In this document: piece after piece, positions 1 through 6,502 of the stretch
Numbering within the stretch: the stretch's first letter is position 1
Layout: each line of letters begins with the position of its first letter
DNA from: Saprospiraceae bacterium
Lineage (GTDB): Bacteria; Bacteroidota; Bacteroidia; Chitinophagales; Saprospiraceae
Assembly: GCA_022842255.1 (NCBI GenBank)
Contig: JALHPW010000089.1
Coordinates: 1-11,840, forward strand
Length of the DNA stretch: 11,840 bases
Direction of reading: 5' to 3'
Notes under the pieces: model-generated
What the model was told of the DNA's origin: nothing
Seen by the model: the letters and a program-made list of their open reading frames with translations, nothing else
Databases searched by the model: none
Position numbers and translations under genes: made by a program

Positions 1-1301
1 ATACTGGTAATGGTTTTTCTACGGAGGTTTTTGACCCCGCCTTCAGCCACCATGGTTCCGGCTACGCCAGACGACAATACGTGGGTGGTACTCACCGGGA
101 GTCCGTAGTAACTGCTTACCCCAATGGTAGCAGCGGCACAAAGCTCTGCACTTGCACCTTGTGCATAGGTCAAGTGGCTTTTGCCGATTTTTTCGCCGAT
201 GGTTACTACGATTCGTTTCCAGCCGACCATGGTGCCAAACCCAAGACATAGGGAAATCAGCACCACAGCCCAGGTTACCCGGAACTCGTAAGCGCCTTTC
301 AGGCTTTTGATTTCTGCCTTTGCCACTTTGGCCACGTCGCCTTGAAGCACCTCCCCTTTTTCAGCGGATTCTATTTTACGATTAAAATTTTGAATCGCCT
401 TGCGTACCGCGAATACCTCAGTCTTGTCAGTAGCATCGAAAGAATCGAGCTGAGCACTCATATTTCTGCACACCTCGGCCAATGGAGCGAGGTGTGTACT
501 ATCAGATGCAATGGCTTGATTAATAGTGGATTCAATTTTTTGAACGTGCATTTTGGCGGAGGCGGCATCAAAATTGGGTGCCAACGCAAACTGCATGGGC
601 ATAAAAGCAATTAGCACCACCAAAAGCAGCCCCACACCTTTTTGTCCGTCGTTGTTGCCGTGGAAATAACTTACCAGGGTGCAAGTCCCCACCAAAATTC
701 CCCGAATCCACATCGGTGGTGCCTTTTTGGTTTCTTCGGGTGATTTAAAGATGGTCTTTGTTTTGATCAGGCTCCTTAACAGGAACATCAGCCCAATGGC
801 AAGCGCAAAGCCAAACAAGGGCGAAACCAACAAAGACATGCCCACATCCTTGGCTTTGTCCCAGTTCGGGCCAGCACCGCCGTGCACACTAAAATAAGCA
901 AAACCACCGCCCAAAAGCGCCCCAATCATGGTATGGGAGCTGGAGCAGGGAATCCCAAAATACCAGGTGCCGAGGTTCCAGGCAATGGCCGTGACCAGGA
1001 TGGCGAGTACCATCGCGATGTTCTCGTTGAGCGGGATGGTCATCATGTCGTTGAGCGGCATGAGTTTCATCATACCCATCGCAACGGCAATACCGCCAAA
1101 CATGGCACCGAGGAAGTTCCACAACCCGGACCAGATGACAGCAAAAACAGGCGGTAAAGTTTTGGTGTAGATGACGGTTGCTACAGCGTTGGCAGTATCG
1201 TGGAAACCATTGATGGCCTCAAAAGCACAGACCGCAAGCAAGCAAACAATAAGCAAGATGGACGCGTTCGTGGATAAATCCGCGATGAAACCCAGCATCA
1301 T
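1..1301 (-). CDS. PiT-family inorganic phosphate transporter, C-terminus cut by the window edge
   Basis: Integral inner-membrane permease that takes up inorganic phosphate (as metal-phosphate) with a coupling ion. 433 complete codons are visible and the frame is still open at the left edge. The N-terminal PiT signature GFHDTANAVATVIYTKTL lies at residues 32-49. The first repeat continues with GIPCSSSHT near residues 116-124 (His123), and the second inverted repeat is visible as GLPVSTTHVLSSG at about 400-412. This pseudo-twofold arrangement is the hallmark of the family. Between the halves (roughly residues 245-340) is a charged, helix-prone hydrophilic loop. The chosen start is the first of two adjacent ATG codons (1301-1299, 1298-1296); no Shine-Dalgarno is evident, which is normal in Bacteroidota. 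It is co-directional with the upstream kinase but separated by about 360 nt of repeat-bearing DNA, so it probably has its own promoter. Family assignment is firm; substrate is from family knowledge. Confidence 0.95.
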   Translation of the reverse strand, partial: MMLGFIADLSTNASILLIVCLLAVCAFEAINGFHDTANAVATVIYTKTLPPVFAVIWSGLWNFLGAMFGGIAVAMGMMKLMPLNDMMTIPLNENIAMVLAILVTAIAWNLGTWYFGIPCSSSHTMIGALLGGGFAYFSVHGGAGPNWDKAKDVGMSLLVSPLFGFALAIGLMFLLRSLIKTKTIFKSPEETKKAPPMWIRGILVGTCTLVSYFHGNNDGQKGVGLLLVVLIAFMPMQFALAPNFDAASAKMHVQKIESTINQAIASDSTHLAPLAEVCRNMSAQLDSFDATDKTEVFAVRKAIQNFNRKIESAEKGEVLQGDVAKVAKAEIKSLKGAYEFRVTWAVVLISLCLGFGTMVGWKRIVVTIGEKIGKSHLTYAQGASAELCAAATIGVSSYYGLPVSTTHVLSSGVAGTMVAEGGVKNLRRKTITS

Positions 1302-1416
1302 AGGATGGGAAATTTAGTAGTTCGTTAAATTTTGATTTTGGACAGCAAGATTTTGAATTCGTACGCTTTTTCAAAAGCAAACTGGCCAAAAATAAGCGAG
1401 GTTAGGAAACTCGTCG

Positions 1417-1424
1417 CAAAAGTA
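1417..1424 (-). promoter_or_regulatory. Possible -7 promoter box for the phosphate transporter
   Basis: Read on the minus strand this is TACTTTTG, a full match to the Bacteroidota TAnnTTTG box. It would give a leader of about 110 nt before the ATG at 1301. No TTG element sits at the usual 17-23 nt upstream, so support rests on the -7 box alone. Confidence 0.4.
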
Positions 1425-1479
1425 GAACGCGACCCACCAGGATTGGGGAAATCCAATATTAAGTTAGGGTTAAGTTTAG

Positions 1480-1543
1480 GATGAAGTGATGGAGTGATGA
1501 AGTGATGGGGTGATGATGTGATGGGGTGATGATGTGATTGCGT
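1480..1543. repeat. 8-bp tandem repeat, eight units (GATGNNGT)
   Basis: Seven consecutive octamers fit GATGNNGT exactly: GATGAAGT, GATGGAGT, GATGAAGT, GATGGGGT, GATGATGT, GATGGGGT, GATGATGT. A decayed eighth unit (GATTGCGT) follows. Positions 5-6 vary (AA, GA, GG, AT) while the rest is invariant. The tract is in non-coding DNA. Tandem octads of this sort suggest slippage-prone DNA; no function is evident. Confidence 0.9.
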
Positions 1544-1570
1544 CGTGAGCGTAATGTTTGGGCATACCAA

Positions 1571-1654
1571 CTTCGTACCTCGCACATCGAAATTCGTACT
1601 TCGCACCTCGCACATCGAAATTCGTACTTCGCACCTCGCACTTCGTAATTCGCA
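1571..1654. repeat. 7-bp tandem repeat, twelve units, organised as three 28-bp blocks
   Basis: Twelve heptamers fit NNTCGNA without a break. They group into 28-bp blocks of four: CTTCGTA, CCTCGCA, CATCGAA, ATTCGTA at 1571-1598. The second block (1599-1626) differs by one base and the third (1627-1654) diverges in its second half. A broken heptad follows. The tract ends 5 nt from the stop codon of the kinase gene, so it would form the start of that gene's 3' untranslated RNA. All three minus-strand frames are open through it because period 7 reads the same in every frame. I recall similar heptad strings between genes in Bacteroidota genomes, but could not check. Confidence 0.9.
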
Positions 1655-1659
1655 CTTCC

Positions 1660-3570
1660 TCACTCCCCATTCAATATCGGAAGCAACACCTCCACCCGCG
1701 TACCCGAACGTTGGCCATTGGTGAGATCGGCTAAATCGTAAATTTGAATAAAGTTGTCTCCATCCCGCTTTTGGATCTGGTGTAGCAGGAGCAGGCGCTC
1801 ATGGGTGATTTCCATGCCACGCGAACGGTGTTTCTGAAAACCGGCGCCGGCTTGAGCGGCGGCCTTTTCACGGCCCTTGTTGATGCCCACACCATCGTCT
1901 TCAATGATGCAGCGCAAGAGGTATTCATCGTCGGGCATGACCTCAAAGCGGATGGTGAGCCGGCCTTCCTGCCGGGGGCGCAGGCCGTGCTCGATGGCAT
2001 TTTCGACAAAAGGCTGCACAATCATGGTAGGCACAAACAATTCGTCGAGCTCCTCGTTTTTGGGTGAAATGATTTGAAAATCAAGTCGGTCGCGGAAACG
2101 AAGCTTGCGGTTGATGTCCAAATAACGCTCCAGAAACTCGATTTCCTGCTCCAAAGACACTTCCTCCAACTCGGAATATTCCAACGTATGCCGCATCATT
2201 TTGGCAAACTTGGCGAGGTAAGACTCGGCTTCTGCGTTGCGGCCCGAAGTCACCAAACCTTGGATGGCATTCAGGGAATTGAACATGAAGTGCGGGTTCA
2301 TCTGTGCCCGCAAGGCACGGAGCTGAAGCCCTGCCACCCGGAGTCTGGCCATCTGGCTTTCCTGTCGGCTGCGTTCGAGTTGGTGGCGTGCCTCGATTTC
2401 CTGCCGCTCGTTGTCGCGGAGGTTGCTGAAATGGGTTTGGTTGAGCTCTGTTACTTGCCGTTGCCACTCGAAGGCTTGTTTGAAATTGCCCGTATTCTCA
2501 TAGAGTGAGGCGAGGCGTTGGCTCACCTGGGCCAGGTGGTAGAGATCGTTGCCTTGTTGGCCGATTTCCCAGGCGCGCAGGTAATGCCGCTCGGCTTCAC
2601 GCGCATTTTCCAGTTGCACGTACAGCCCGGCACTCCAGCTTTCTATCTTGGAAAGGTTGGTAAAGTCGGATGGTTTGGCCGGCGGATCGTAGTCGGCAGC
2701 AGCCTGACCAAACAAGTTAAAGGCCTTGGGTGCATTGCCCGCCAGCGTCGCTAAAATACCCAAGTTGCTGAGTGCCAGTGTTTTAGCCTCAGCTTCTCCG
2801 GAACCGACTACATTGAGTGCTTTTTCAAAATGCAGCTGCGCGTGTTCGGCATCGTTCCGGGCAAGGGCGGCACGACCAGCATTCAGGTAATGCCAGGCAA
2901 GTCGCGGCCGAAGTTTGTATTTTTCGACAATGGGCAGGACACTTCGGTACGACTCCTGACTTTTGTCTTCTTCACCGAGGTATTCATATAACTCTCCCAA
3001 GCCACTGAGAATCAAGGTTTTGATGTACCAATCCTTGAGTGTGGCACTTTTTTCTTCCAAATCCAAAAAGTCTTTTTCAGCTTCCATCAGGCAATCGAGT
3101 GCCTTGCGTGGGTTGCCCAAAAGCAGGTAGAAAAACCCTTCCCGGCAGGTGACGTGGGCGCGAAGGCGGGGCGGTGCATCGTCGCCCAGGAAACGTTTGG
3201 CGCGTTCGATGGCATCTTCGGCGGCCGACCAATCGCGTTGGTTGAGGTGCGTGGCGGCGATGTCGGCCCAAGTTTCGGCCAGTGCCCATCCATCTGCCAG
3301 ACTTTCTAGGATACTCACCGCGAGGCGGGCGTGCAACAACGATTGGTCGTAGCGATACCACTGGTTTTCCAAAAAGGCCGCACTGCGGTGGTAGGAAAGC
3401 CGAACGTCAAAGGGGCTGCGGGGCGTGAGCAAGCGGCCCAGTTCGGCAAGCGCGTAATTGGCCTGTTCAAAATCCGTGAACGCCCAGCGCGCCAGGTTGT
3501 CGCTCAAGCGGCGCAGGAGCGTCCCATCGTCAGCAGCAGAAGATTTAGTTTGGTTGGCGAGACTTTGCAT
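1660..3570 (-). CDS. TPR-containing LytS-type sensor histidine kinase, soluble
   Basis: Sensor kinase of the His_kinase (LytS/YehU) family, expected to autophosphorylate and pass phosphate to the LytTR regulator encoded just upstream. The 636-residue protein begins with about 380 residues of helical repeats of TPR character, several with the typical alanine/tyrosine spacing (for example near residues 225-255 and 345-375). A charged coiled coil follows (about 385-424), then the kinase core: NPHFMFNSLNAI at 425-436 with the phospho-acceptor His427, the N box VENAIEHG at 522-529, the G1 box EDDGVGI at 557-563, and RGMEITHERL near 584-593. All key residues are present. I see no signal peptide and no membrane segment, so the sensor part should be cytoplasmic. 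A -7 box lies 7 nt before the ATG, suggesting an almost leaderless transcript. Specific stimulus unknown. Confidence 0.92.
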   Translation of the reverse strand: MQSLANQTKSSAADDGTLLRRLSDNLARWAFTDFEQANYALAELGRLLTPRSPFDVRLSYHRSAAFLENQWYRYDQSLLHARLAVSILESLADGWALAETWADIAATHLNQRDWSAAEDAIERAKRFLGDDAPPRLRAHVTCREGFFYLLLGNPRKALDCLMEAEKDFLDLEEKSATLKDWYIKTLILSGLGELYEYLGEEDKSQESYRSVLPIVEKYKLRPRLAWHYLNAGRAALARNDAEHAQLHFEKALNVVGSGEAEAKTLALSNLGILATLAGNAPKAFNLFGQAAADYDPPAKPSDFTNLSKIESWSAGLYVQLENAREAERHYLRAWEIGQQGNDLYHLAQVSQRLASLYENTGNFKQAFEWQRQVTELNQTHFSNLRDNERQEIEARHQLERSRQESQMARLRVAGLQLRALRAQMNPHFMFNSLNAIQGLVTSGRNAEAESYLAKFAKMMRHTLEYSELEEVSLEQEIEFLERYLDINRKLRFRDRLDFQIISPKNEELDELFVPTMIVQPFVENAIEHGLRPRQEGRLTIRFEVMPDDEYLLRCIIEDDGVGINKGREKAAAQAGAGFQKHRSRGMEITHERLLLLHQIQKRDGDNFIQIYDLADLTNGQRSGTRVEVLLPILNGE

Positions 3571-3577
3571 GTGAAAG

Positions 3578-3585
3578 CAAAGTTA
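3578..3585 (-). promoter_or_regulatory. Possible -7 promoter box for the TPR kinase
   Basis: On the minus strand this reads TAACTTTG, matching TAnnTTTG. It ends 7 nt before the ATG at 3570, so the predicted transcript would begin only a few bases upstream of the start codon. No TTG at the expected -33 distance. If real, the kinase can be transcribed separately from the regulator gene upstream. Confidence 0.4.
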
Positions 3586-3603
3586 GGGGTAGTTGTTTGA
3601 ATT

Positions 3604-3665
3604 GTTTGAGTTGTTTGATGAGTTTGAGTTGTTAGGGCCTATCAAACTCATCAAACAATTCAAAC
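3604..3665. repeat. Long inverted repeat (24-bp arms, one mismatch) between regulator and kinase genes
   Basis: TTGTTTGATGAGTTTGA at 3611-3627 is the exact reverse complement of 3642-3658, with a 14-nt loop. Beyond one mismatch (3610/3659) the pairing resumes from 3604-3609 to 3660-3665. Outside this, both flanks repeat the same TTGTTTGA / TCAAACAA words (roughly 3592-3680), giving a longer imperfect stem. It lies 20 nt after the regulator stop codon and would fold in the mRNA joining the two genes. It lacks a U-run in either direction, so an intrinsic terminator is doubtful. A processing or attenuation hairpin, or a repeat element, are alternatives. Confidence 0.85.
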
Positions 3666-3685
3666 TCATAAAACAATTCAAACCC

Positions 3686-4462
3686 TTAACCAGCAACCGC
3701 CCCTTGTCCACGACCCAATTTTTCCATGACGTACAATTTATGGCTGCGCCCAATGGGCAAAGTCCGTCCGGCAATCTCCACTTCGGCGGCGGAGAAGGAT
3801 TCGATTTTATCAATGGCCACCATAAACGAACGGTGGATGCGCAGGAAATTGTCGGAGCGCATCAAATCTTCGAGCTCGCCCAACTGGTAATGGGTATTGT
3901 AGGCTTTTGACTTCGTAACAATTGATACTGAATCTTTTAGGCTTTCTACAAACAGGATTTCATCCAGGTAAATCTTGACCGAGCGTTTGCTGACCGTAAA
4001 AAAGTAGTAGGGTCGCACCAGGTGTTCGGCGGGTTTTTGTACCACTGCATCGGCGTGGCGTTGGGGCTTGAGGAGTTTGTTTACAGCCTTGGTGTAGCGC
4101 GCAAACTCGATGGGTTTGAGGAGGTAATCGGTCACCTGCAATTCAAACCCATCCACCGCATATTGGTGGTAGGCCGAGGTGATAATCACCCTGGGCTGGT
4201 GCAGGAGCGTTTTGAGGAATTCCAGGCCATTGAGTTTGGGCAGGTTGATGTCGAGGAACATCACGTCCACAGGGTTTTGGCGCACCACATCGAGTGCCTT
4301 GATGGCATCGTAGCAAATGTGCGTGAGTTCCAAAAACGGCGTTTGGTTCACGTATTCGGCCAATATCTCGGCAGCCAAGGGTTCATCTTCGACGATGATG
4401 CACTTGAGCGGTTGCGGCAACTGGGCGTTTGGAAACGGGGAATTTGCTAACGATGTGGACAT
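3686..4462 (-). CDS. LytTR-family response regulator (partner of the TPR kinase)
   Basis: Two-component transcription factor of 258 residues. The receiver domain spans about residues 20-135. It has the acidic pair Glu25-Asp26, the phospho-acceptor Asp71 in MFLDIN, and Lys116 in LLKP. A linker of about 20 residues leads to a LytTR DNA-binding domain from about 152 to 250 (FFTVSKRSVKIYL, FVESLKDSVSIVT, FLRIHRSFMVAIDKIE, LPIGRS). The first 19 residues precede the receiver and are low in conserved features, so a later start is possible, but no better ATG exists before the receiver. A near-match -7 sequence (TATTTTTTG at 4488-4480) sits 17 nt upstream of the ATG. The kinase gene follows on the same strand after 115 nt containing a large inverted repeat. 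Regulon unknown. Confidence 0.94.
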   Translation of the reverse strand: MSTSLANSPFPNAQLPQPLKCIIVEDEPLAAEILAEYVNQTPFLELTHICYDAIKALDVVRQNPVDVMFLDINLPKLNGLEFLKTLLHQPRVIITSAYHQYAVDGFELQVTDYLLKPIEFARYTKAVNKLLKPQRHADAVVQKPAEHLVRPYYFFTVSKRSVKIYLDEILFVESLKDSVSIVTKSKAYNTHYQLGELEDLMRSDNFLRIHRSFMVAIDKIESFSAAEVEIAGRTLPIGRSHKLYVMEKLGRGQGAVAG

Positions 4463-4479
4463 AAACAGTGCGTTTTACT

Positions 4480-4488
4480 CAAAAAATA
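4480..4488 (-). promoter_or_regulatory. Weak -7-like box upstream of the first regulator gene
   Basis: The minus strand reads TATTTTTTG, which is TAnnTTTG with one extra T. It ends 17 nt before the ATG at 4462, the same distance seen for three other genes in the window. No good -33 element. Suggestive only. Confidence 0.25.
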
Positions 4489-4667
4489 CCGCCGAAAAAT
4501 AGCAAAAAATGCCGGAATTGGGGGAAAAGCTTTCGACCAAAGGAAGTATTCTAGTTACGATTTACGACTTGTGAGGTTTCGGTAGGAGGTTAAATCTGCA
4601 GCATTGCAGGCGGCGGCATCAATAACTGGGGGGCAAAAGTTGGCCAGGGAATCTGCCGCAGGTTGAA

Positions 4668-4675
4668 TAAATTTG
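4668..4675 (+). promoter_or_regulatory. Possible plus-strand -7 box upstream of a palindrome
   Basis: TAAATTTG matches TAnnTTTG. The nearest upstream TTG (4640-4642) is 25 nt away, slightly beyond the usual range. A transcript starting here would reach the palindrome at 4706-4738 after about 25 nt. This could be chance in AT-rich DNA. Confidence 0.25.
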
Positions 4676-4705
4676 TGCGACTATACTCATTTACACCTAG
4701 CATCG

Positions 4706-4738
4706 AAACCTGTAAGGTTTGTCAAACCTTACAGGTTT
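4706..4738. repeat. Perfect 16-bp palindrome followed by a T-run; possible terminator or REP-like element
   Basis: AAACCTGTAAGGTTTG at 4706-4721 is exactly repeated in inverse at 4723-4738 with a single T between. Each arm is itself nearly palindromic (AAACCT...AGGTTT), so alternative cruciforms are possible. Five T residues end the plus-strand side (4736-4740), the form expected of an intrinsic terminator reading rightward. However, no gene ends upstream on that strand. I recall very similar palindromes scattered in Bacteroidota intergenic regions, which would favour a dispersed element. Confidence 0.85.
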
Positions 4739-4843
4739 TTATGCACCCAATTTACCTCTTTTCCAATAACTCTACTTGAGGGCGGTGACTAGAGCAAAGG
4801 CGAGTTGGGCGTTTTCCCTTATTAAATCAGTAAAAATGTGGCC

Positions 4844-5518
4844 ATGAATTCGACTTATACATTCATCATTGCAATACTGGGTTTGCTTATATGGAACGGA
4901 TGTCGAAAAGATATCGGGGCCGAACAGGCAATTCTAGCCCCTGCCAACCCCGCAACCACCTTGGCTGGCGACGATGTAAACATTTGCGATGATACCGCTG
5001 CCTTCAAGAGCATGGTGGACCTTCAGCCATTAGCACATCTTCAAAGCTGTTATTCATGCGCAGCAGTCAAGAAAGTGCTTGGATTGGGGGAGATTCCATG
5101 GAAAGGTAATTGTGAAGTGTATATTGCCGACTCTACGCTACAATTGAGATTTATGACATATTACCCATATTTTGATGAACTATTGCTGCGGGAATACCTC
5201 GCCGTTAGTTATATTCCTCTTCATATTGGCATCTACCCCATTTTCAATCATACCGATTGGTTGCAAGATCCAGAAAAAAGTTTTGGCACGTATAGTAGGA
5301 TGTTAGATGACGGCGATGTTTCGGATGGATTTTGGGGAACTGACACGAATTGCAGCAGTTATCTTGAAATAACCCGACTTGATTTGGAAGACCGGGAAGT
5401 TGAGGGCAGGTTTGAGATACACCTGAAATTGAAGACACAAGGAACTGCTGGCATTTTATATTCCGAACGTATCAATTTCCTAAATGGTCGGTTCAAAGCC
5501 GATATAGAGCACTATTAA
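4844..5518 (+). CDS. Hypothetical exported protein, cysteine-rich, possible lipoprotein
   Basis: I do not recognise this 224-residue protein. The N-terminus has a hydrophobic stretch (residues 7-17) leading to Cys20 in LLIWNGC, a loose lipobox, though the usual positive charges before the hydrophobic core are missing. Five further cysteines follow (48, 69, 72, 90, 170), including a CxxC at 69-72 (CYSC). The remainder looks like a compact beta-rich domain with many aromatic residues. It ends NGRFKADIEHY, like several small Bacteroidota envelope proteins. The ATG at 4844 is preferred over an in-frame GTG two codons earlier because it directly begins the exported leader. The next gene starts 65 nt downstream on the same strand, so the two may be co-transcribed. 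Function unknown; ORF reality is supported by length and coherent composition. Confidence 0.75.
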   Translation: MNSTYTFIIAILGLLIWNGCRKDIGAEQAILAPANPATTLAGDDVNICDDTAAFKSMVDLQPLAHLQSCYSCAAVKKVLGLGEIPWKGNCEVYIADSTLQLRFMTYYPYFDELLLREYLAVSYIPLHIGIYPIFNHTDWLQDPEKSFGTYSRMLDDGDVSDGFWGTDTNCSSYLEITRLDLEDREVEGRFEIHLKLKTQGTAGILYSERINFLNGRFKADIEHY

Positions 5519-5583
5519 AGCGACTTTTAAGATACCGCAATTAGCTAAAAACTACCATCAACATGCTCAATGCTAGCAAAATA

Positions 5584-6420
5584 ATGAAACAGATATTCGT
5601 CAGGCTTCTTTTTTGTGCCACCGTATCATCCGGTTTTGCGCAAGTACCAAACGGCAACTTTGAAAACTGGCAGACTGTTGACAGCATTGAGAACCCCGTA
5701 TATTGGGAAACCAATAATTATTATGTTGGCTACACCCCGGTAGCCAAAACACTGGATGCGCTTCAAGGAACCTACTCCATGAAAGTCTCCAGCACAGCGA
5801 AGGATGTTTGGGGCAGCAACACCGGCGATGGATGTGCCCACGTCAAATTTGTTCCCACTGAAACCTATCAATACTTAACCGCATCGGTCAGAATTGACAC
5901 CGTACAAACCAATGGAGAGGTGAGCATTCGCGTCAAACAATGGCTGCCTTCCAATGGTCTGTTTGAAAAAATTGGCTCCTGGAAAGTCACAACTGCGACC
6001 AACGGAGTCGTGCAAGTGGTGCTGCCCATTGAGCAAGTAGGCTTGGATACGCTTTTGATCGAAGTTTGGGCAAAGAATTTCTACGACCTATTTACCAATC
6101 CCGAATATACCGAGGTGATTATTGACAGTTTGCAACTGAAAACAACCCTTGCTGCGCAAGAAGCCACAAACCGTCCGTTCGGGGTGATTTTTCCAAATCC
6201 TGCAATAGAAGAATTAAATGTTCAATTACATCAAGCGTTCCAAAAGCCATCCACCTTACGGGTCATAGACTCCCAAGGAAGGATACTTCAATCATACGAT
6301 TTTCCCGTGCTGTCAACCGCTTCAATCCATCTGGGGGATATACCGCCTGGGCACTATTTCTTGGAACTATTGGTACAGGGGCAATCGATTGGAATGGAAC
6401 GCTTTGTAGTGGGCCAATAG
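5584..6420 (+). CDS. Secreted protein with C-terminal type IX secretion sorting domain
   Basis: Surface or secreted cargo of the Bacteroidota type IX secretion system. The 278-residue protein starts with a clear signal peptide (MKQIFVRLLFCATVSSGFA, cleavage before Gln20). An in-frame ATG seven codons earlier (5563) would only add residues ahead of the leader. After cleavage comes VPNGNFENWQ, and then PVYWET, the opening typical of jelly-roll carbohydrate-binding or 'choice-of-anchor' beta-sandwich modules (to about residue 190). The last 80 residues form a type A sorting domain. It starts at VIFPNPAIEELNVQL and includes LRVIDSQGRILQSYDF, the IHLGDIPPGHYFLEL pattern and a terminal RFVVGQ. The module is exported by Sec, then moved across the outer membrane and usually cleaved and anchored. 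Ligand unknown. It probably shares a transcript with the hypothetical gene upstream, as no -7 box was seen in the gap. Confidence 0.88.
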   Translation: MKQIFVRLLFCATVSSGFAQVPNGNFENWQTVDSIENPVYWETNNYYVGYTPVAKTLDALQGTYSMKVSSTAKDVWGSNTGDGCAHVKFVPTETYQYLTASVRIDTVQTNGEVSIRVKQWLPSNGLFEKIGSWKVTTATNGVVQVVLPIEQVGLDTLLIEVWAKNFYDLFTNPEYTEVIIDSLQLKTTLAAQEATNRPFGVIFPNPAIEELNVQLHQAFQKPSTLRVIDSQGRILQSYDFPVLSTASIHLGDIPPGHYFLELLVQGQSIGMERFVVGQ

Positions 6421-6478
6421 AATCCACTCCCTTTACAATCTTTTACAACCCAAAAAGCACCCACCTACCCGCCCGCCC

Positions 6479-6486
6479 TACCTTTG
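6479..6486 (+). promoter_or_regulatory. -7 promoter box for the propeller lipoprotein gene
   Basis: TACCTTTG matches TAnnTTTG and ends 16 nt before the ATG at 6503, implying a leader of roughly 12 nt. The DNA before it is C-rich with no TTG at -33 distance. It indicates that the lipoprotein gene is transcribed independently of the T9SS cargo gene. Confidence 0.5.
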
Positions 6487-6502
6487 GAGCAAACATATCA
6501 AC

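Larger units (their letters stand above)
1302..1659. other. Non-coding spacer with two tandem repeat tracts
   Basis: This 358-nt stretch separates the kinase stop codon from the transporter start. From the kinase side it holds a 7-bp tandem tract (1571-1654), an 8-bp tandem tract (1480-1543), a short AT-rich piece and a possible -7 box (1417-1424). Open frames cross it on the minus strand only because the repeats happen to contain no stop codons; their translations are repetitive and I do not treat them as genes. No convincing terminator hairpin was seen. Confidence 0.7.
4463..4843. other. Divergent non-coding region with palindrome and decayed heptads
   Basis: This 381-nt stretch lies between two divergently transcribed genes and contains no credible ORF. 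It holds a weak -7-like box for the minus-strand regulator, and three decayed heptads (GTTACGA, TTTACGA, CTTGTGA at 4554-4574) of the same style as the tract at 1571-1654 but in the other orientation. There is also a small palindrome CTGCA-GCAT-TGCAG (4596-4609), a TAAATTTG box (4668-4675) and a perfect 16-bp inverted repeat (4706-4738). No clear promoter was found next to the plus-strand gene that follows. Confidence 0.6.

Noticed and set aside
342..614. Plus-strand open frame inside the phosphate transporter region
   Set aside because: It is antisense to a transporter with clear family signatures and has no recognisable domain.
1480..1654. CRISPR array
   Set aside because: Units are 7, 8 or 28 bp and directly adjacent, with no unique spacers and no cas genes.
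1325..1663. Minus-strand open frames across the spacer repeats (also 1459-1641 and 1476-1670)
   Set aside because: They exist because the 7-bp and 8-bp repeats lack stop codons; all three frames give similar repetitive translations with no leader or conserved domain.
4706..4740. Ordinary intrinsic terminator
   Set aside because: The stem and T-run fit, but no plus-strand gene ends upstream, so I list it as a repeat with terminator as one option.
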